Below, piece by piece: positions 53,161-62,178 of a stretch of 64,000 bases of DNA (within the stretch, counting starts at the first letter, position 1; each line of letters begins with the position of its first letter). The position numbers were made by a program, and so were the translations under genes. Under the pieces are notes generated by a model. It saw only the letters and a program-made list of their open reading frames with translations, was not told the DNA's origin and did no database searches. This DNA comes from Planctomycetota bacterium (lineage in GTDB: Bacteria > Planctomycetota > Phycisphaerae > Sedimentisphaerales > Anaerohalosphaeraceae), in NCBI GenBank assembly GCA_019456225.1, contig VRUI01000016.1:1-64000 (forward strand), read 5' to 3'.

Positions 53161-54159
53161 TTAAGTCTTACCTCCGTTGCCGGGGATTTTTTCGTTCAGA
53201 ATCTTCTGCCAGCTTATTTTTTCATAAACTGGACTCTTAAATCCGTCAGGAACAACGTTGTATATTATTACTCCTTGGGATTTTGCATAATTGTTTAAAG
53301 TTTGGTGGGTACTCGAATGTAAGCCTTGTTCTACTTTGTATACACCAACAGTTCTGTAGAGATCATCCTTTTCGAATAATCCATAAAATTCCAGTGTTGA
53401 ATCATATTTGCAGTTATGATTCGCAATAGCTTTTCTGGCCTCTGATTCGGCTTTTTCTCTTCCGATACTTTTTGGAAATACGATATTGTCATAAAAATGC
53501 CAAACATTTCTAGGTTGGTAAGTATACCCGGCACCGCATAAATAAATCTCTTTAAAACCCATATACATCATGATCATAATCGCAAAAAAAACGGAACCGC
53601 CGCCAGAAACACTCCGCTTGGTCAGATCGGCAGCAATTTCATAAGGAATTTTCTCGTTAAGACAGAGTTTTTTTTTTGTTTTAATGAAATATTTTGTTTT
53701 ACCTTTGAAAAGATCATTACCTGGAATGAATTTGTAATTGTCACTATTTAAAATTAATGTCGTGCTATCGTCAAGTCTTTCGTCAGCCTCTCTATAAAAC
53801 TGCACCATCCCATCTTGTTTGAGTGCACCCAGGTAAGGCTCAGGCCAATTAGGATTGCCGGGACGTAAACTTTTGCTCGGTTCGGCATTCATATAATAAG
53901 TCAGATTTGTCTTAAGGATGTCCTTATGAAGGAAAATGAAACCCACACCAAAAGTGTTTTCATCGTTTAGTTTAGTAATGTCTATTTGTTGAAGCGATTC
54001 ACCAGTTAATAATAAAAAAACCCTTTGTCCTTTGTACAGATTCTTAAGAGCAATGTTTTTTTGCAGTCTTTTCTTACCTGATAGATCAATGATGTCCTTG
54101 CCGAAATGGTATGCAGGCCTCAATAAATCTTTAATCTTATTTTTGTAAGATGGTTTCAT
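53161..54159 (-). CDS. DUF115/Maf-like putative transferase, perhaps for a nonulosonic acid
   Basis: 332 residues, no signal peptide. QRVFLLLTGESLQQIDITKL looks like the 'GNGPSL' phosphate-binding turn of MptE-like (DUF115) and GT42-type proteins. ADLTKRSVSGGGSVFFAIMI then YMGFKEIYLCGAGYTY is the matching 'GGSVA...GFKEIYLxG' block, here with GAGYTY. DUF115-type Maf proteins transfer pseudaminic acid to flagellin, and GT42 enzymes transfer sialic acids. Next to the CMP-pseudaminic-acid synthetase gene this suggests a nonulosonic acid transferase. Family placement is by remembered motifs and remains uncertain. Confidence 0.5.
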   Translation of the reverse strand: MKPSYKNKIKDLLRPAYHFGKDIIDLSGKKRLQKNIALKNLYKGQRVFLLLTGESLQQIDITKLNDENTFGVGFIFLHKDILKTNLTYYMNAEPSKSLRPGNPNWPEPYLGALKQDGMVQFYREADERLDDSTTLILNSDNYKFIPGNDLFKGKTKYFIKTKKKLCLNEKIPYEIAADLTKRSVSGGGSVFFAIMIMMYMGFKEIYLCGAGYTYQPRNVWHFYDNIVFPKSIGREKAESEARKAIANHNCKYDSTLEFYGLFEKDDLYRTVGVYKVEQGLHSSTHQTLNNYAKSQGVIIYNVVPDGFKSPVYEKISWQKILNEKIPGNGGKT

Positions 54160-54267
54160 TTATTTTATTTAAGCGAGAAGGTTCAATTGGTTAATATCAA
54201 TGGCAAGTAGTCAATCTGCTTTGATTGATCTGTGAGATCTACAAAAGTTGGTTTAACGTAAATGAAA

Positions 54268-54966
54268 TTATAACAAACCTTTGCGTTTACAGGCCTCAAA
54301 AATAAACTCAGCTGTTTCCCAATCCTCGGGAGTATCGATGTCCTGTACAAGATGTCGGGGTAAGATCAGTGGAAGAGCATATTCGGAGAAAAGTTTTTTG
54401 CTTTCAAGAAACTTTTTACTGTCCAACCAATAGAGTTGTCCGGCATCGTGATAAACCTCGGCGAAGTCCTGTGTTCTTTTAAGCTCGTTTTCTGGCCATA
54501 GCATTTTGAGGCGACCATCATCTGAGACGCTAAGCCCCCTGAAAATACAGGACTCAAAAGTTGTTACCGTAAAAACAGAAGACGCTTCGCTTTGAGATAA
54601 TAGTGAAAATCCGGCTTCTATAGACTTGCTCGTCACAAAAGGAGCTGCAGCATAAATACAGCAGCAATTATTTACTTTCTCCCCATGGCCGTTTAGCCAA
54701 TTAATCGCATGCTCCAACACCGGGGCAGTAGGAGTGTGATCGTCGGAAAGTGCCTCAGGCCGAATAAAAGGAACCTCCGCGCCTGCCCTTATGGCAATGT
54801 CGGCTATTTCTTCTGAGTCAGTGGAAACGATTATCCTTGTGAAAAGATCGCTTTCAATTGCAGCTTCTATAGAGTAGTTAATGATGGGTTTACCAGCAAA
54901 ATCTTTGATATTTTTGCCGGGTAAACGTTTGCTTCCACCTCGTGCCGGAATTATCGCTGCATTCAT
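54268..54966 (-). CDS. pseF: CMP-pseudaminic acid-type cytidylyltransferase
   Basis: 232 residues, the PseF length. AAIIPARGGSKRLPGKNIKDFAGKPII is the CMP-sialate synthetase signature, and IIVSTDSEEIADIAIRAGAEVPFIRPEALSDDHTPTAPVLEHAI completes the N-half. FAEVYHDAGQLYWLDSKKFLE and HLVQDIDTPEDWETAEF are typical of PseF. It activates the nonulosonic acid with CTP. It overlaps pseI by 4 nt. Confidence 0.92.
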   Translation of the reverse strand: MNAAIIPARGGSKRLPGKNIKDFAGKPIINYSIEAAIESDLFTRIIVSTDSEEIADIAIRAGAEVPFIRPEALSDDHTPTAPVLEHAINWLNGHGEKVNNCCCIYAAAPFVTSKSIEAGFSLLSQSEASSVFTVTTFESCIFRGLSVSDDGRLKMLWPENELKRTQDFAEVYHDAGQLYWLDSKKFLESKKLFSEYALPLILPRHLVQDIDTPEDWETAEFIFEACKRKGLL

Positions 54967-56015
54967 TTTAACATTCCCTCATTTATATGCCCATCATTAA
55001 GAGGGGTTCCTTTTGAAATGTCCATGGAAAAATGTTTGCCGATTATATTCTTCAGGTACTTTGGGGCCAGTCCATTCGCCGGACGTATCGACCTGACGTT
55101 ATCCGGGGTGACTACGTCTCCTGCTTTGACTTCATTTACAACAAAAAGTGAACGCCTGAATACTCTGCTGTTTTTCTCGGAATCGGTCAATCCGTAATGG
55201 ATTTCCCCAATAGCTTTTTCAGCAATTCTGATATCTTCTACGAGCTGCTTTAATTCACCAGGTTCTATCGAAAAGAAACTATCTGGAGTTTGGACTTCTC
55301 GGGATAAGATGAAATGTTTTTCAATCACACATGCTCCCAAGGCTACCGAAGTCACAGCAGCCGCGATACCTAGACTATGATCAGAAAGCCCAACGGGGCA
55401 ATTAAATCTTTTCTGAATATCCGGTATGGTGGCAAGGTTTATGTCTTCGGGGGCAGCTGGGTAGCTCGATACACACTTTAAAAGTGTAACTTCTTCTGCT
55501 CCTGCGTTTCTTGCAGTATCAACCGCATCCTGTATATCTTCAAGACTCCCCATTCCTGTTGACATTATCAAAGGCTTGCCGGTTTGTGCTGCATATTCGA
55601 TTAGCGGCAGGTCTACCAATTCAAACGAAGCTATCTTGTGGGCACAAATCTCCAATTTCTCTAACATATCAATACTGGATGGATCAAATGCAGAGCATAA
55701 AAAGGTCAATCCAAGATCGTCCGTTATTTTTTTAAGTTCAGGAAACCATTCCCACGGTGTATACGCTTTTTTGTACAGATCATAAAGTGTTTGCCCGCCC
55801 CATTGAGGATGGTCGATGATGAAACACTTATTATCAACATCTATTGTCATAGTATCAGGTGTATAAGCCTGGAATTTAACAGCATCAACGCCGCATTCTT
55901 TGGCAGACTTAATCATGCTTACTGCCGTCTCAAAATCTTGTCCGTGATTTGCTGAAATCTCTGCTATAATAAAAATTGAACTGTTACTGCCAATCTCTTT
56001 ATTGTCGATTTTCAA
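54963..56015 (-). CDS. pseI: Pseudaminic acid synthase (NeuB family)
   Basis: 350 residues. FIIAEISANHGQDFETAVSMI and AVKFQAYTPDTMTID open the NeuB barrel. MLEKLEICAHKIASFELVDLPLIEYAAQTGKPLIMSTGMGS and VGLSDHSLGIAAAVTSVALGACVIEKHFI follow. The C-terminal SAF/antifreeze-like domain is NEVKAGDVVTPDNVRSIRP...GKHFSMDISKGTPL. The 'AHKIASFE' and 'PLIMSTGM' forms fit PseI rather than NeuB. It condenses 2,4-diamido-2,4,6-trideoxy-L-altrose with phosphoenolpyruvate. Confidence 0.93.
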   Translation of the reverse strand: MKIDNKEIGSNSSIFIIAEISANHGQDFETAVSMIKSAKECGVDAVKFQAYTPDTMTIDVDNKCFIIDHPQWGGQTLYDLYKKAYTPWEWFPELKKITDDLGLTFLCSAFDPSSIDMLEKLEICAHKIASFELVDLPLIEYAAQTGKPLIMSTGMGSLEDIQDAVDTARNAGAEEVTLLKCVSSYPAAPEDINLATIPDIQKRFNCPVGLSDHSLGIAAAVTSVALGACVIEKHFILSREVQTPDSFFSIEPGELKQLVEDIRIAEKAIGEIHYGLTDSEKNSRVFRRSLFVVNEVKAGDVVTPDNVRSIRPANGLAPKYLKNIIGKHFSMDISKGTPLNDGHINEGMLK

Positions 56016-56656
56016 TGGGACTCTGCCTTAAATATTTTCAAAATATACTTATGCTTTCCGTGGTTAAAAAAAGCAGGGAAGTCGTCATTATTAACTGTTC
56101 GTAGTAAATCAAACTGATCCGAAAGACTTTTATTTACATCTAACTCGCTGTCTTTAGCAGTTCTTTTGGCGTATTTGCTTTCATGCCCATTTTGCGGCGT
56201 AGCTGACATGTTTTCATAGTTTTTAATGAAATATTTGCACATCTCGATGGTTTTCAAGCCCTGTTTTTTCCGTATTCCATCATGTAACTCGTGCCCCTCA
56301 AGTTCGATATGATCCTTTATGAAAATATCACCGTCATCCACTCCGCTACCGGCTTCAAAAAGTACTACCGGAATTTTGTTTTTCCCTTCTATTACCTGCC
56401 AGAATAGAGGCGCCCATCCTTTGCCTGATGGCAAGTCGCTCTCGTGAACTACTAAATTGTGCTTGTGATTTTCAAGAAATGCTTCGCTGGTTATCTTAAA
56501 GTAGCTTAGCATAAATACTATTTGATAGCTGCCGTCTATTTGCTTATGAGAAAAGAATAAATCAGCTTCGAGCCCTTTACTTTTGAGGCTGGCAACAAAC
56601 CTTTCTGAGTAGGGAACAAACCAGCTTTCCTTTGACGTTAAAACCGCTATTTTCAT
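56012..56656 (-). CDS. Formyltransferase-like protein 2 of the pse operon
   Basis: About 214 residues from the ATG at 56656 (MKIAVLTSKESWFVPYSERF); starts up to 56683 are possible and overlap the PIG-L gene. It has a formyltransferase fold: NLVVHESDLPSGKGWAPLFW and SGVDDGDIFIKDHIELEG. The catalytic His and Asp of this family are kept, but the Asn two places before the His (NxH in sugar formyltransferases) is Val. It has no tRNA-binding C-terminal domain. Its position between pseI and the deacetylase suggests acylation, probably formylation, of a pseudaminic-acid precursor amine. Confidence 0.72.
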   Translation of the reverse strand: MKIAVLTSKESWFVPYSERFVASLKSKGLEADLFFSHKQIDGSYQIVFMLSYFKITSEAFLENHKHNLVVHESDLPSGKGWAPLFWQVIEGKNKIPVVLFEAGSGVDDGDIFIKDHIELEGHELHDGIRKKQGLKTIEMCKYFIKNYENMSATPQNGHESKYAKRTAKDSELDVNKSLSDQFDLLRTVNNDDFPAFFNHGKHKYILKIFKAESH

Positions 56657-56661
56657 GTTGT

Positions 56662-57336
56662 CTATTTTATGCATCTGACACACTCGAAAGCTTCCGCAAA
56701 TTTCAATCCTGTTTTAACTCCCCAATTCCTGGCAAATAACTCAACTGCTTCAAGGGAACGCGGATGCGGAAATTCCCTCATCTCAGATTTATAATATTCC
56801 AAAGCCTTAAGTTTAACATCTATTGTTTCAGATATATCAAAAAAAGTGTTCGGTGAAAAACTTAAAGGATACTTCCATTCGGTAGATGACATTGTTTCAA
56901 AAGAATAAATGGCCTTGACAGATTCGTCTGCCATCGGCCTGGTCGCAGTTATGACCGCCTCAAACGTAAGACGATGGTCTATGTTTAAATCATCGTAGTA
57001 ATGAGTGAAAATAGTATCGGGCTTGACCTTGTTTTTAACTTCTTCAATTACTTTCACGATTTCAAGCAAAGCAATAGAGTCAAAACTATTATCGGGGAAA
57101 TCAAAACTGAAGACTTCTTTTGATCCGACAGTCTGATTTGCAGAAGTCATGCAGCTGCTCAGGTATTCTGTCTCTTTAGCAACATCTTGCTCTTTAAGCC
57201 CTCTCGCAGCAATGCCTTTGCCCAATATCAAAGTATAGATATCATCGCCTTGTTGTGCCAATTTTGCCATCGTTCCGCCGCAGCCAAGTATTTCATCGTC
57301 CGGATGAGCTGCGATAACCAGTATTTTATTCCGCAT
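56662..57336 (-). CDS. PIG-L/LmbE family deacetylase
   Basis: 224 residues. KILVIAAHPDDEILGCGGTM is the zinc-binding AHPDDE signature (residues about 5-20), and THYYDDLNIDHRLTFEA has the second metal-binding histidine region. The family removes N-acetyl groups from GlcNAc-type sugars. It lies between two formyltransferase-like genes, overlapping both or nearly so, so it probably deacetylates an intermediate whose freed amine is then formylated. The substrate is inferred. Confidence 0.87.
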   Translation of the reverse strand: MRNKILVIAAHPDDEILGCGGTMAKLAQQGDDIYTLILGKGIAARGLKEQDVAKETEYLSSCMTSANQTVGSKEVFSFDFPDNSFDSIALLEIVKVIEEVKNKVKPDTIFTHYYDDLNIDHRLTFEAVITATRPMADESVKAIYSFETMSSTEWKYPLSFSPNTFFDISETIDVKLKALEYYKSEMREFPHPRSLEAVELFARNWGVKTGLKFAEAFECVRCIK

Positions 57337-58027
57337 CTTTTATCCTTATCTTTACCTCGGCCAAAATAAAACTATCATTCTTACGGGCTCCGGTGAACTC
57401 TATTTTTAAACTATCCGTTTCGATAAATGCATGAGGATATCCTTCGCCATCAAGCATCCTGATGAAATCATAAACCTTGTTAGTGCTTTCCAGATGAGAT
57501 ATGTCGCCTTGCTCCGGTGTGCGACGTTTGAAGAGAACTGGCTCACCCTGTTGGGGGGTTGGTTCTGGGGAATTATTTAATATTTGAGGGATCATTGTAT
57601 TAAACACTATTTCAGAACCGCGGACGAAAATGTCTGTCGCGGTCCCACCCAAATCCAGATCATGTTTAAAATAGACAGGACCTGCGTCAAGACCGTTTAC
57701 AACTCGGATTGCTGAGATTTTTGTCTTTTCTATGCCTCTTTCGATAAGATTCTGAAGGGGACTGCCCCCTCTACCAAAAGGCAAATCGGTCATGTGAAAG
57801 ACTACGCATTCAAAGTTATCGTAGATTTCTGGGGGGATAATCCAGGACCAGTGAGGAAAAAAAATATACTTTGGTTTGAGTTCCTTAATTGTTTCGTAAT
57901 TCAAATCATCTTTGTCAGTGATAAGACTTATTTTCAATTGCGGACTGATGGACATGAACTCTTTTGCGTTATCAATATTCCACGATTTGATGGTTGCAAT
58001 TACTATTTTGTCTTCGTTTGTCTTCAT
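57326..58027 (-). CDS. Formyltransferase-like protein 1 of the pse operon
   Basis: About 233 residues. The ATG at 58027 overlaps the pseG stop in ATGA. The formyltransferase core is CVVFHMTDLPFGRGGSPLQN, with the family His but Val in place of the catalytic Asn, and VVNGLDAGPVYFKHDLDLGG, with the Asp kept. A short C-terminal segment (about 175-233, PVLFKRRTPEQGDI and on) resembles the substrate end of sugar formyltransferases. Coupling to pseG suggests action on UDP-4-amino-4,6-dideoxy-AltNAc or the released sugar, in the place PseH usually fills. Confidence 0.74.
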   Translation of the reverse strand: MKTNEDKIVIATIKSWNIDNAKEFMSISPQLKISLITDKDDLNYETIKELKPKYIFFPHWSWIIPPEIYDNFECVVFHMTDLPFGRGGSPLQNLIERGIEKTKISAIRVVNGLDAGPVYFKHDLDLGGTATDIFVRGSEIVFNTMIPQILNNSPEPTPQQGEPVLFKRRTPEQGDISHLESTNKVYDFIRMLDGEGYPHAFIETDSLKIEFTGARKNDSFILAEVKIRIKDAE

Positions 58028-59007
58028 GATAAAACCATATCGCATATTTTTTTGGCACCATTGCCATCAACAAATTGTCGTGTTCCTTTTGAACATTTAG
58101 ATCTTTTATTGAAAGGCATTATTTCATCTAATGATCTTTTTAAATTAGATAGAAAATCTTTATCCTTATGCTTGCCTGCATATTCCATATGTCCTGTTTT
58201 GCACCAGCCGGAGATGTTTTGCATCTGATTTTCAGCAATGCTAACCGCTATTGTGGGCAATCCCATGCTAGCAAGTTCATATAGAGTTTGTCCGCCCGAT
58301 GAAATTGCAATGTCACTGTTCTGCATCGCTTCCCTGAAATCAACTGCATCAAGGTCAAACAGCAATTCAGTATTTCTATCCTGCACACTCTGGATTTCTG
58401 AGATATTTGAAAACAGACTGGTAACTATTATTTTTTTGTGCAGATGGGGGTAATTCTCATTCAGAAAAGTCTGGATCGTCGGAGTCAGATTATGCATATC
58501 TGACCCACCGCAAGTAACCAGCAATGTTTTAACTTCTCGTCGTATCTCTTTTGCCGGGGCATTGCAAAACTCTTTTCTTAATGGAAAATATGATGTGCCC
58601 AATAGATACCTGACACCGGCTCTTGCAGGGTAATTCATGTCTTCTGCAGATATGGCACCATTAAGAACAATTCCTTTAGGATAGTCAATTCGTAAATCAT
58701 CATCAAAAAAAACAACTGTCGCAACTTGCTTTGAAACAAGTTCATATATCTCGCGGCCGGCTAGATAGGAATCAATAAAAGCAATGTCGCAATTACCAAG
58801 AGCATCAATAAGCAGTTTCCTGTTATTAATCCAATCAAAGATACGGTGACGCTTACCCGATAGTAATTGTTCAACCTGACCCTCGCCGTAAACAATCAAC
58901 TCGGGCGATAAATCGTTCTCTTCAAAAGCCTGGTAGATAGACGAACATCTGGAAATATGTCCATATCCGATATTACCGCCGCACTCTGTCAGTATTATTA
59001 TTTTCAC
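58024..59007 (-). CDS. pseG: UDP-2,4-diacetamido-2,4,6-trideoxy-L-altrose hydrolase-type enzyme
   Basis: 327 residues. MKIIILTECGGNIGYGHISRC is the PseG start with the glycine-rich loop and catalytic-histidine region (GYGHISR). NSDIAISSGGQTLYELASMGLPTIAVSIAENQ is the donor-binding half of this GT-B-like hydrolase. It splits UDP from the 2,4-diamido sugar before PseI. It is not fused to PseH (GNAT) as in some bacteria. Confidence 0.9.
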   Translation of the reverse strand: MKIIILTECGGNIGYGHISRCSSIYQAFEENDLSPELIVYGEGQVEQLLSGKRHRIFDWINNRKLLIDALGNCDIAFIDSYLAGREIYELVSKQVATVVFFDDDLRIDYPKGIVLNGAISAEDMNYPARAGVRYLLGTSYFPLRKEFCNAPAKEIRREVKTLLVTCGGSDMHNLTPTIQTFLNENYPHLHKKIIVTSLFSNISEIQSVQDRNTELLFDLDAVDFREAMQNSDIAISSGGQTLYELASMGLPTIAVSIAENQMQNISGWCKTGHMEYAGKHKDKDFLSNLKRSLDEIMPFNKRSKCSKGTRQFVDGNGAKKICDMVLS

Positions 59008-59068
59008 TGGATGTTATTACTCGTAAAAGCAACGATTATTTAAAAGAGTCACAGCACAGTTTCAATGG

Positions 59069-59716
59069 CTAAGCCTTTTTTTCAAGAAGATACATGTTGT
59101 CAATGTTTTCGTCATTGCAATACTTGACTTTCTTTTCTTTGACTAACTCTAGATCTTCAAATACAGACTTGTATAATGCGGCGAAATCAGTTTTCCATAA
59201 CAGCCCGTCATTGCCGCGGTAATTTACTTCCTCATAAGAATTAGCATAATACTCAAAGCCCCAGATATATTGACTACTGCATCGATATATCTCCTTTAGA
59301 GCGGCTTTGATATCGGATGGAGATATATGAATTAACACTCCTGATGTATAGACTAAGTCAAAAAAACCGGTCTTATAAGGTACGTCAAAAGCACTTCCAA
59401 AGATAATGTTAATATCTTTAGTGTTCTCTTTACTTTTTTCGATTGCATATTTATTAATCTCTATTCCAAAGAGGTTCTTGAAACCCATATCCTGAAGACA
59501 TAGAAGCTGGGCACCGACATTAGAACCAACCTCGAGTATTCGGATGTTTTTATCTAAGCCTGAAAGGAATTCTTCATTCAGCATAGTTCTCGTAACATTG
59601 TAGTTGTTTTGATATAAAGAATTGAGTTCAGATAAGCTGGAACAATTTCGGTCAACATAATTGTTTCCAAAATCATTCATCCATTCTGACATCTGGCTAG
59701 TTTCTTTATTAACCAT
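59069..59716 (-). CDS. Pseudaminic acid biosynthesis-associated methylase
   Basis: 215 residues. It opens QMSEWMNDFGNNYVDRNCSS, then ILEVGSNVGAQLLCLQDMGF (motif I), YTSGVLIHISPSDIKAALKEIYRCSSQYIWGFEYYA and YRGNDGLLWKTDFAALY. These features match the methylases usually found inside pse operons, whose substrate is not established. Placed between pseC and pseG. Confidence 0.87.
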   Translation of the reverse strand: MVNKETSQMSEWMNDFGNNYVDRNCSSLSELNSLYQNNYNVTRTMLNEEFLSGLDKNIRILEVGSNVGAQLLCLQDMGFKNLFGIEINKYAIEKSKENTKDINIIFGSAFDVPYKTGFFDLVYTSGVLIHISPSDIKAALKEIYRCSSQYIWGFEYYANSYEEVNYRGNDGLLWKTDFAALYKSVFEDLELVKEKKVKYCNDENIDNMYLLEKKA

Positions 59717-59803
59717 AAAATACCTTCCGAAAGTTAATTAAAATATTGAATAAGGTGCTGGTCAAGTAGAGAGTATTTGCTTGAGACTATGATAGATGCT
59801 TTT

Positions 59804-60985
59804 TTATACGATTCTCTTAATAACATCAAAGACATTATCAATTACACGTTTTACTTCTTCATCGGTCATTGCTGGAAACAAGGGTATTGTAAGTGCCTGG
59901 GAATAATACTTTTCTGCTCCTGCAAAATCGCCTTCCTTATATCCGTAGTTTTCTCTATACCACGGCTGAAGCGGTACCGGGTAATAATGAACTTGAGTTC
60001 CAACGCCTTTGGCCATAAGTTCTTTCATGACCTGTTTACGACTTTTGCCCAGTGATTGATAATCGATCTGCAAACAGTAAATATGCCAGGATGAACCCAA
60101 TTCATTTTCCGGACTCGGGATCACTACATGGGGCAAATTAGCCAACTCTTTATGATACCTTGCGGCAATAGCCTGCCTCCGTGCAACGAAACCATCAATT
60201 TTCTTGAACTGGGACAACCCCAACGCACAGTTTATATCAGGAATGCGGTAATTATACCCAAGGTCTTTCATCTCATAATACCAGGGACCTTCTTTGGGTT
60301 TAGTTAAAAGAGATGCGTCTTTTGTCATACCATGATTTCTAAACAATCTTAATCTGTAGGCCAGGTCTTTGCGGTCAGTCAGGATCATGCCGCCCTCACC
60401 TGTTGCTATGTGCTTGACAGGATGAAAACTGAACATGGTCATATCAGCCCACTTTAACGAACCAACGGTAGTGCCGTCAGCATGTTTAGCCCCAAGTGCA
60501 TGGCATGCATCCTCTATTATAACAGCATCAGGGCATTTTTTCCGAACGAGCGGTGCGATCTGTGACATGTCGCATGGATATCCGGCAAAATGAACAGGAA
60601 GAACTGCCCTGGTATTTTCGGACAGAACCGGCTCAAGTAATTCAGCAGTCATTTGGACTGTAGAAACATCAACATCTGTAAAAAGGGGAGTGGCACCAAC
60701 ATAAGCGCCAGAGTTGCTTGTTGCAAGAAAAGTTATTGCCGGGGCAACAATCTCATCGCCTTTGCCGATACCTGCAGCCAACATAGCTAAATGTAAAGCA
60801 GCGGTACCTGAATTACAGGCCACCGCATATTGTGCGCCGCAATATGAAGCGATTGCGTTTTCAAACTCTGTGACCTTGGCTCCTTGCGTTAGCCAGCCAT
60901 TTCTTAACACATCAACTACGGCATCAATATCATCCTGGTCTAATTGATGTCGCCCGTATGGAATAATCTCAATTGCATTACTCAT
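59804..60985 (-). CDS. pseC: UDP-4-amino-4,6-dideoxy-N-acetyl-L-altrosamine transaminase
   Basis: 393 residues. PYGRHQLDQDDIDAVVDVLRNGWLTQGAKV is the PseC N-terminus, YAVACNSGTAALHLAMLAAG and VIIEDACHALGA follow, and MFSFHPVKHIATGEGGMILT holds the PLP lysine (HPVKHI). It aminates the C4 keto product of PseB with glutamate. Located 30 bp after pseB. Confidence 0.94.
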   Translation of the reverse strand: MSNAIEIIPYGRHQLDQDDIDAVVDVLRNGWLTQGAKVTEFENAIASYCGAQYAVACNSGTAALHLAMLAAGIGKGDEIVAPAITFLATSNSGAYVGATPLFTDVDVSTVQMTAELLEPVLSENTRAVLPVHFAGYPCDMSQIAPLVRKKCPDAVIIEDACHALGAKHADGTTVGSLKWADMTMFSFHPVKHIATGEGGMILTDRKDLAYRLRLFRNHGMTKDASLLTKPKEGPWYYEMKDLGYNYRIPDINCALGLSQFKKIDGFVARRQAIAARYHKELANLPHVVIPSPENELGSSWHIYCLQIDYQSLGKSRKQVMKELMAKGVGTQVHYYPVPLQPWYRENYGYKEGDFAGAEKYYSQALTIPLFPAMTDEEVKRVIDNVFDVIKRIV

Positions 60986-61015
60986 TTTCTATTCCTATGT
61001 TTCATTACTACAGAG

Positions 61016-62029
61016 TTAGTTTGCCGCCTCTTTCTCGAAAGGTTCAATAAGCACCTTTAATTGCTCCAAGGTAAGCCAGTGATTATTGTTATTACTTGTA
61101 TAGGAAAAACCATCGGGACATCTCTTGCCGGCAGTATGGTTAGAATTGTCATTTTGACGCCACCAGGGAAAAGCAGGCTCAATAATGTAATATTCATCAA
61201 ATTCAAGTGTCTGTCTCGCATCATCTTCTGAAATCATACATTCATGCAATTTTTCGCCAGGCCGAATTCCAATGTTCTCAATTTCACAATCCGGGCCTAT
61301 GGCATTGGCTAAGTCCAGCATTTTCATGCTTGGAATCTTTAAAACAAATAGTTCGCCGCCATGCATTACGTCGAATGCCTTCAAGACCAGATCAACTCCC
61401 TGATCTAAAGAAATCCAAAAACGAGTCATTCGAGGATCAGTAACCGGCAAAACACCCGTTTTACGTTTTTTTATAAAAAATGGAACAACCGAACCTTTAG
61501 AGCCGATCACATTTCCATATCGAACAACCGCAAAACGTGTACCTTCCGCACCTGCCAGGGAGTTTGCAGCAACAAATAACTTGTCGGAACACAATTTTGT
61601 CGCTCCATACAGGTTTATCGGGTTAGCCGCTTTGTCGGTTGATAGTGCTACCACCTTCTTAACTCCGCAGTCAATAGCTGCACTAATGACATTGTTGGCA
61701 CCATTAACATTAGTTGCAATACATTCTTGCGGGTTGTACTCGGCGATGTCAACATGTTTCATCGCTGCGGCATGGACAACATAGTCAATCCCGGCAAAAG
61801 CTCTTTGAAGCCGTGACAAATCACGGACATCGCCAACAAAATATCTGATCTGAGGATATTTGTCCTGAGGGAAATGATTACGCATCATCTCAACATGTTT
61901 CTGCTCGTCACGACTGAATACTACCAGTCGCCTGGGAGAATATTTATTCAAAAAGATTTCTACAAACTTCTTGCCAAATGACCCAGTGCCGCCAGTAATT
62001 AAAATATTGCAGTTTTTATGGAAAGGCAT
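61016..62029 (-). CDS. pseB: UDP-GlcNAc 4,6-dehydratase (inverting)
   Basis: 337 residues. ILITGGTGSFGKKFVEIFL (NAD-binding) and VVFSRDEQKHVEMMRNHF are the PseB signature. YVVHAAAMKHVDIAEYNPQEC replaces the usual Tyr of SDR enzymes by MK, as in PseB/CapD, and NLYGATKL and GSKGSVVPFFIKK follow. It produces the 4-keto-6-deoxy-L-arabino sugar, committing UDP-GlcNAc to pseudaminic-type acids. It is separated from wzz by 149 bp. Confidence 0.95.
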   Translation of the reverse strand: MPFHKNCNILITGGTGSFGKKFVEIFLNKYSPRRLVVFSRDEQKHVEMMRNHFPQDKYPQIRYFVGDVRDLSRLQRAFAGIDYVVHAAAMKHVDIAEYNPQECIATNVNGANNVISAAIDCGVKKVVALSTDKAANPINLYGATKLCSDKLFVAANSLAGAEGTRFAVVRYGNVIGSKGSVVPFFIKKRKTGVLPVTDPRMTRFWISLDQGVDLVLKAFDVMHGGELFVLKIPSMKMLDLANAIGPDCEIENIGIRPGEKLHECMISEDDARQTLEFDEYYIIEPAFPWWRQNDNSNHTAGKRCPDGFSYTSNNNNHWLTLEQLKVLIEPFEKEAAN

Positions 62030-62178
62030 TGCTGAAAATCTCCACTTAATTAAAGGACTCTACTATCTGTCATAGAAACAAAGATAAAAACATTGAAATG
62101 AAAATATAAAACCAGTCTATACCGGAAATAGTTATGGAAGTGTTATGTTTCTTACTTAAGCAATCATGCTTGATGTCG

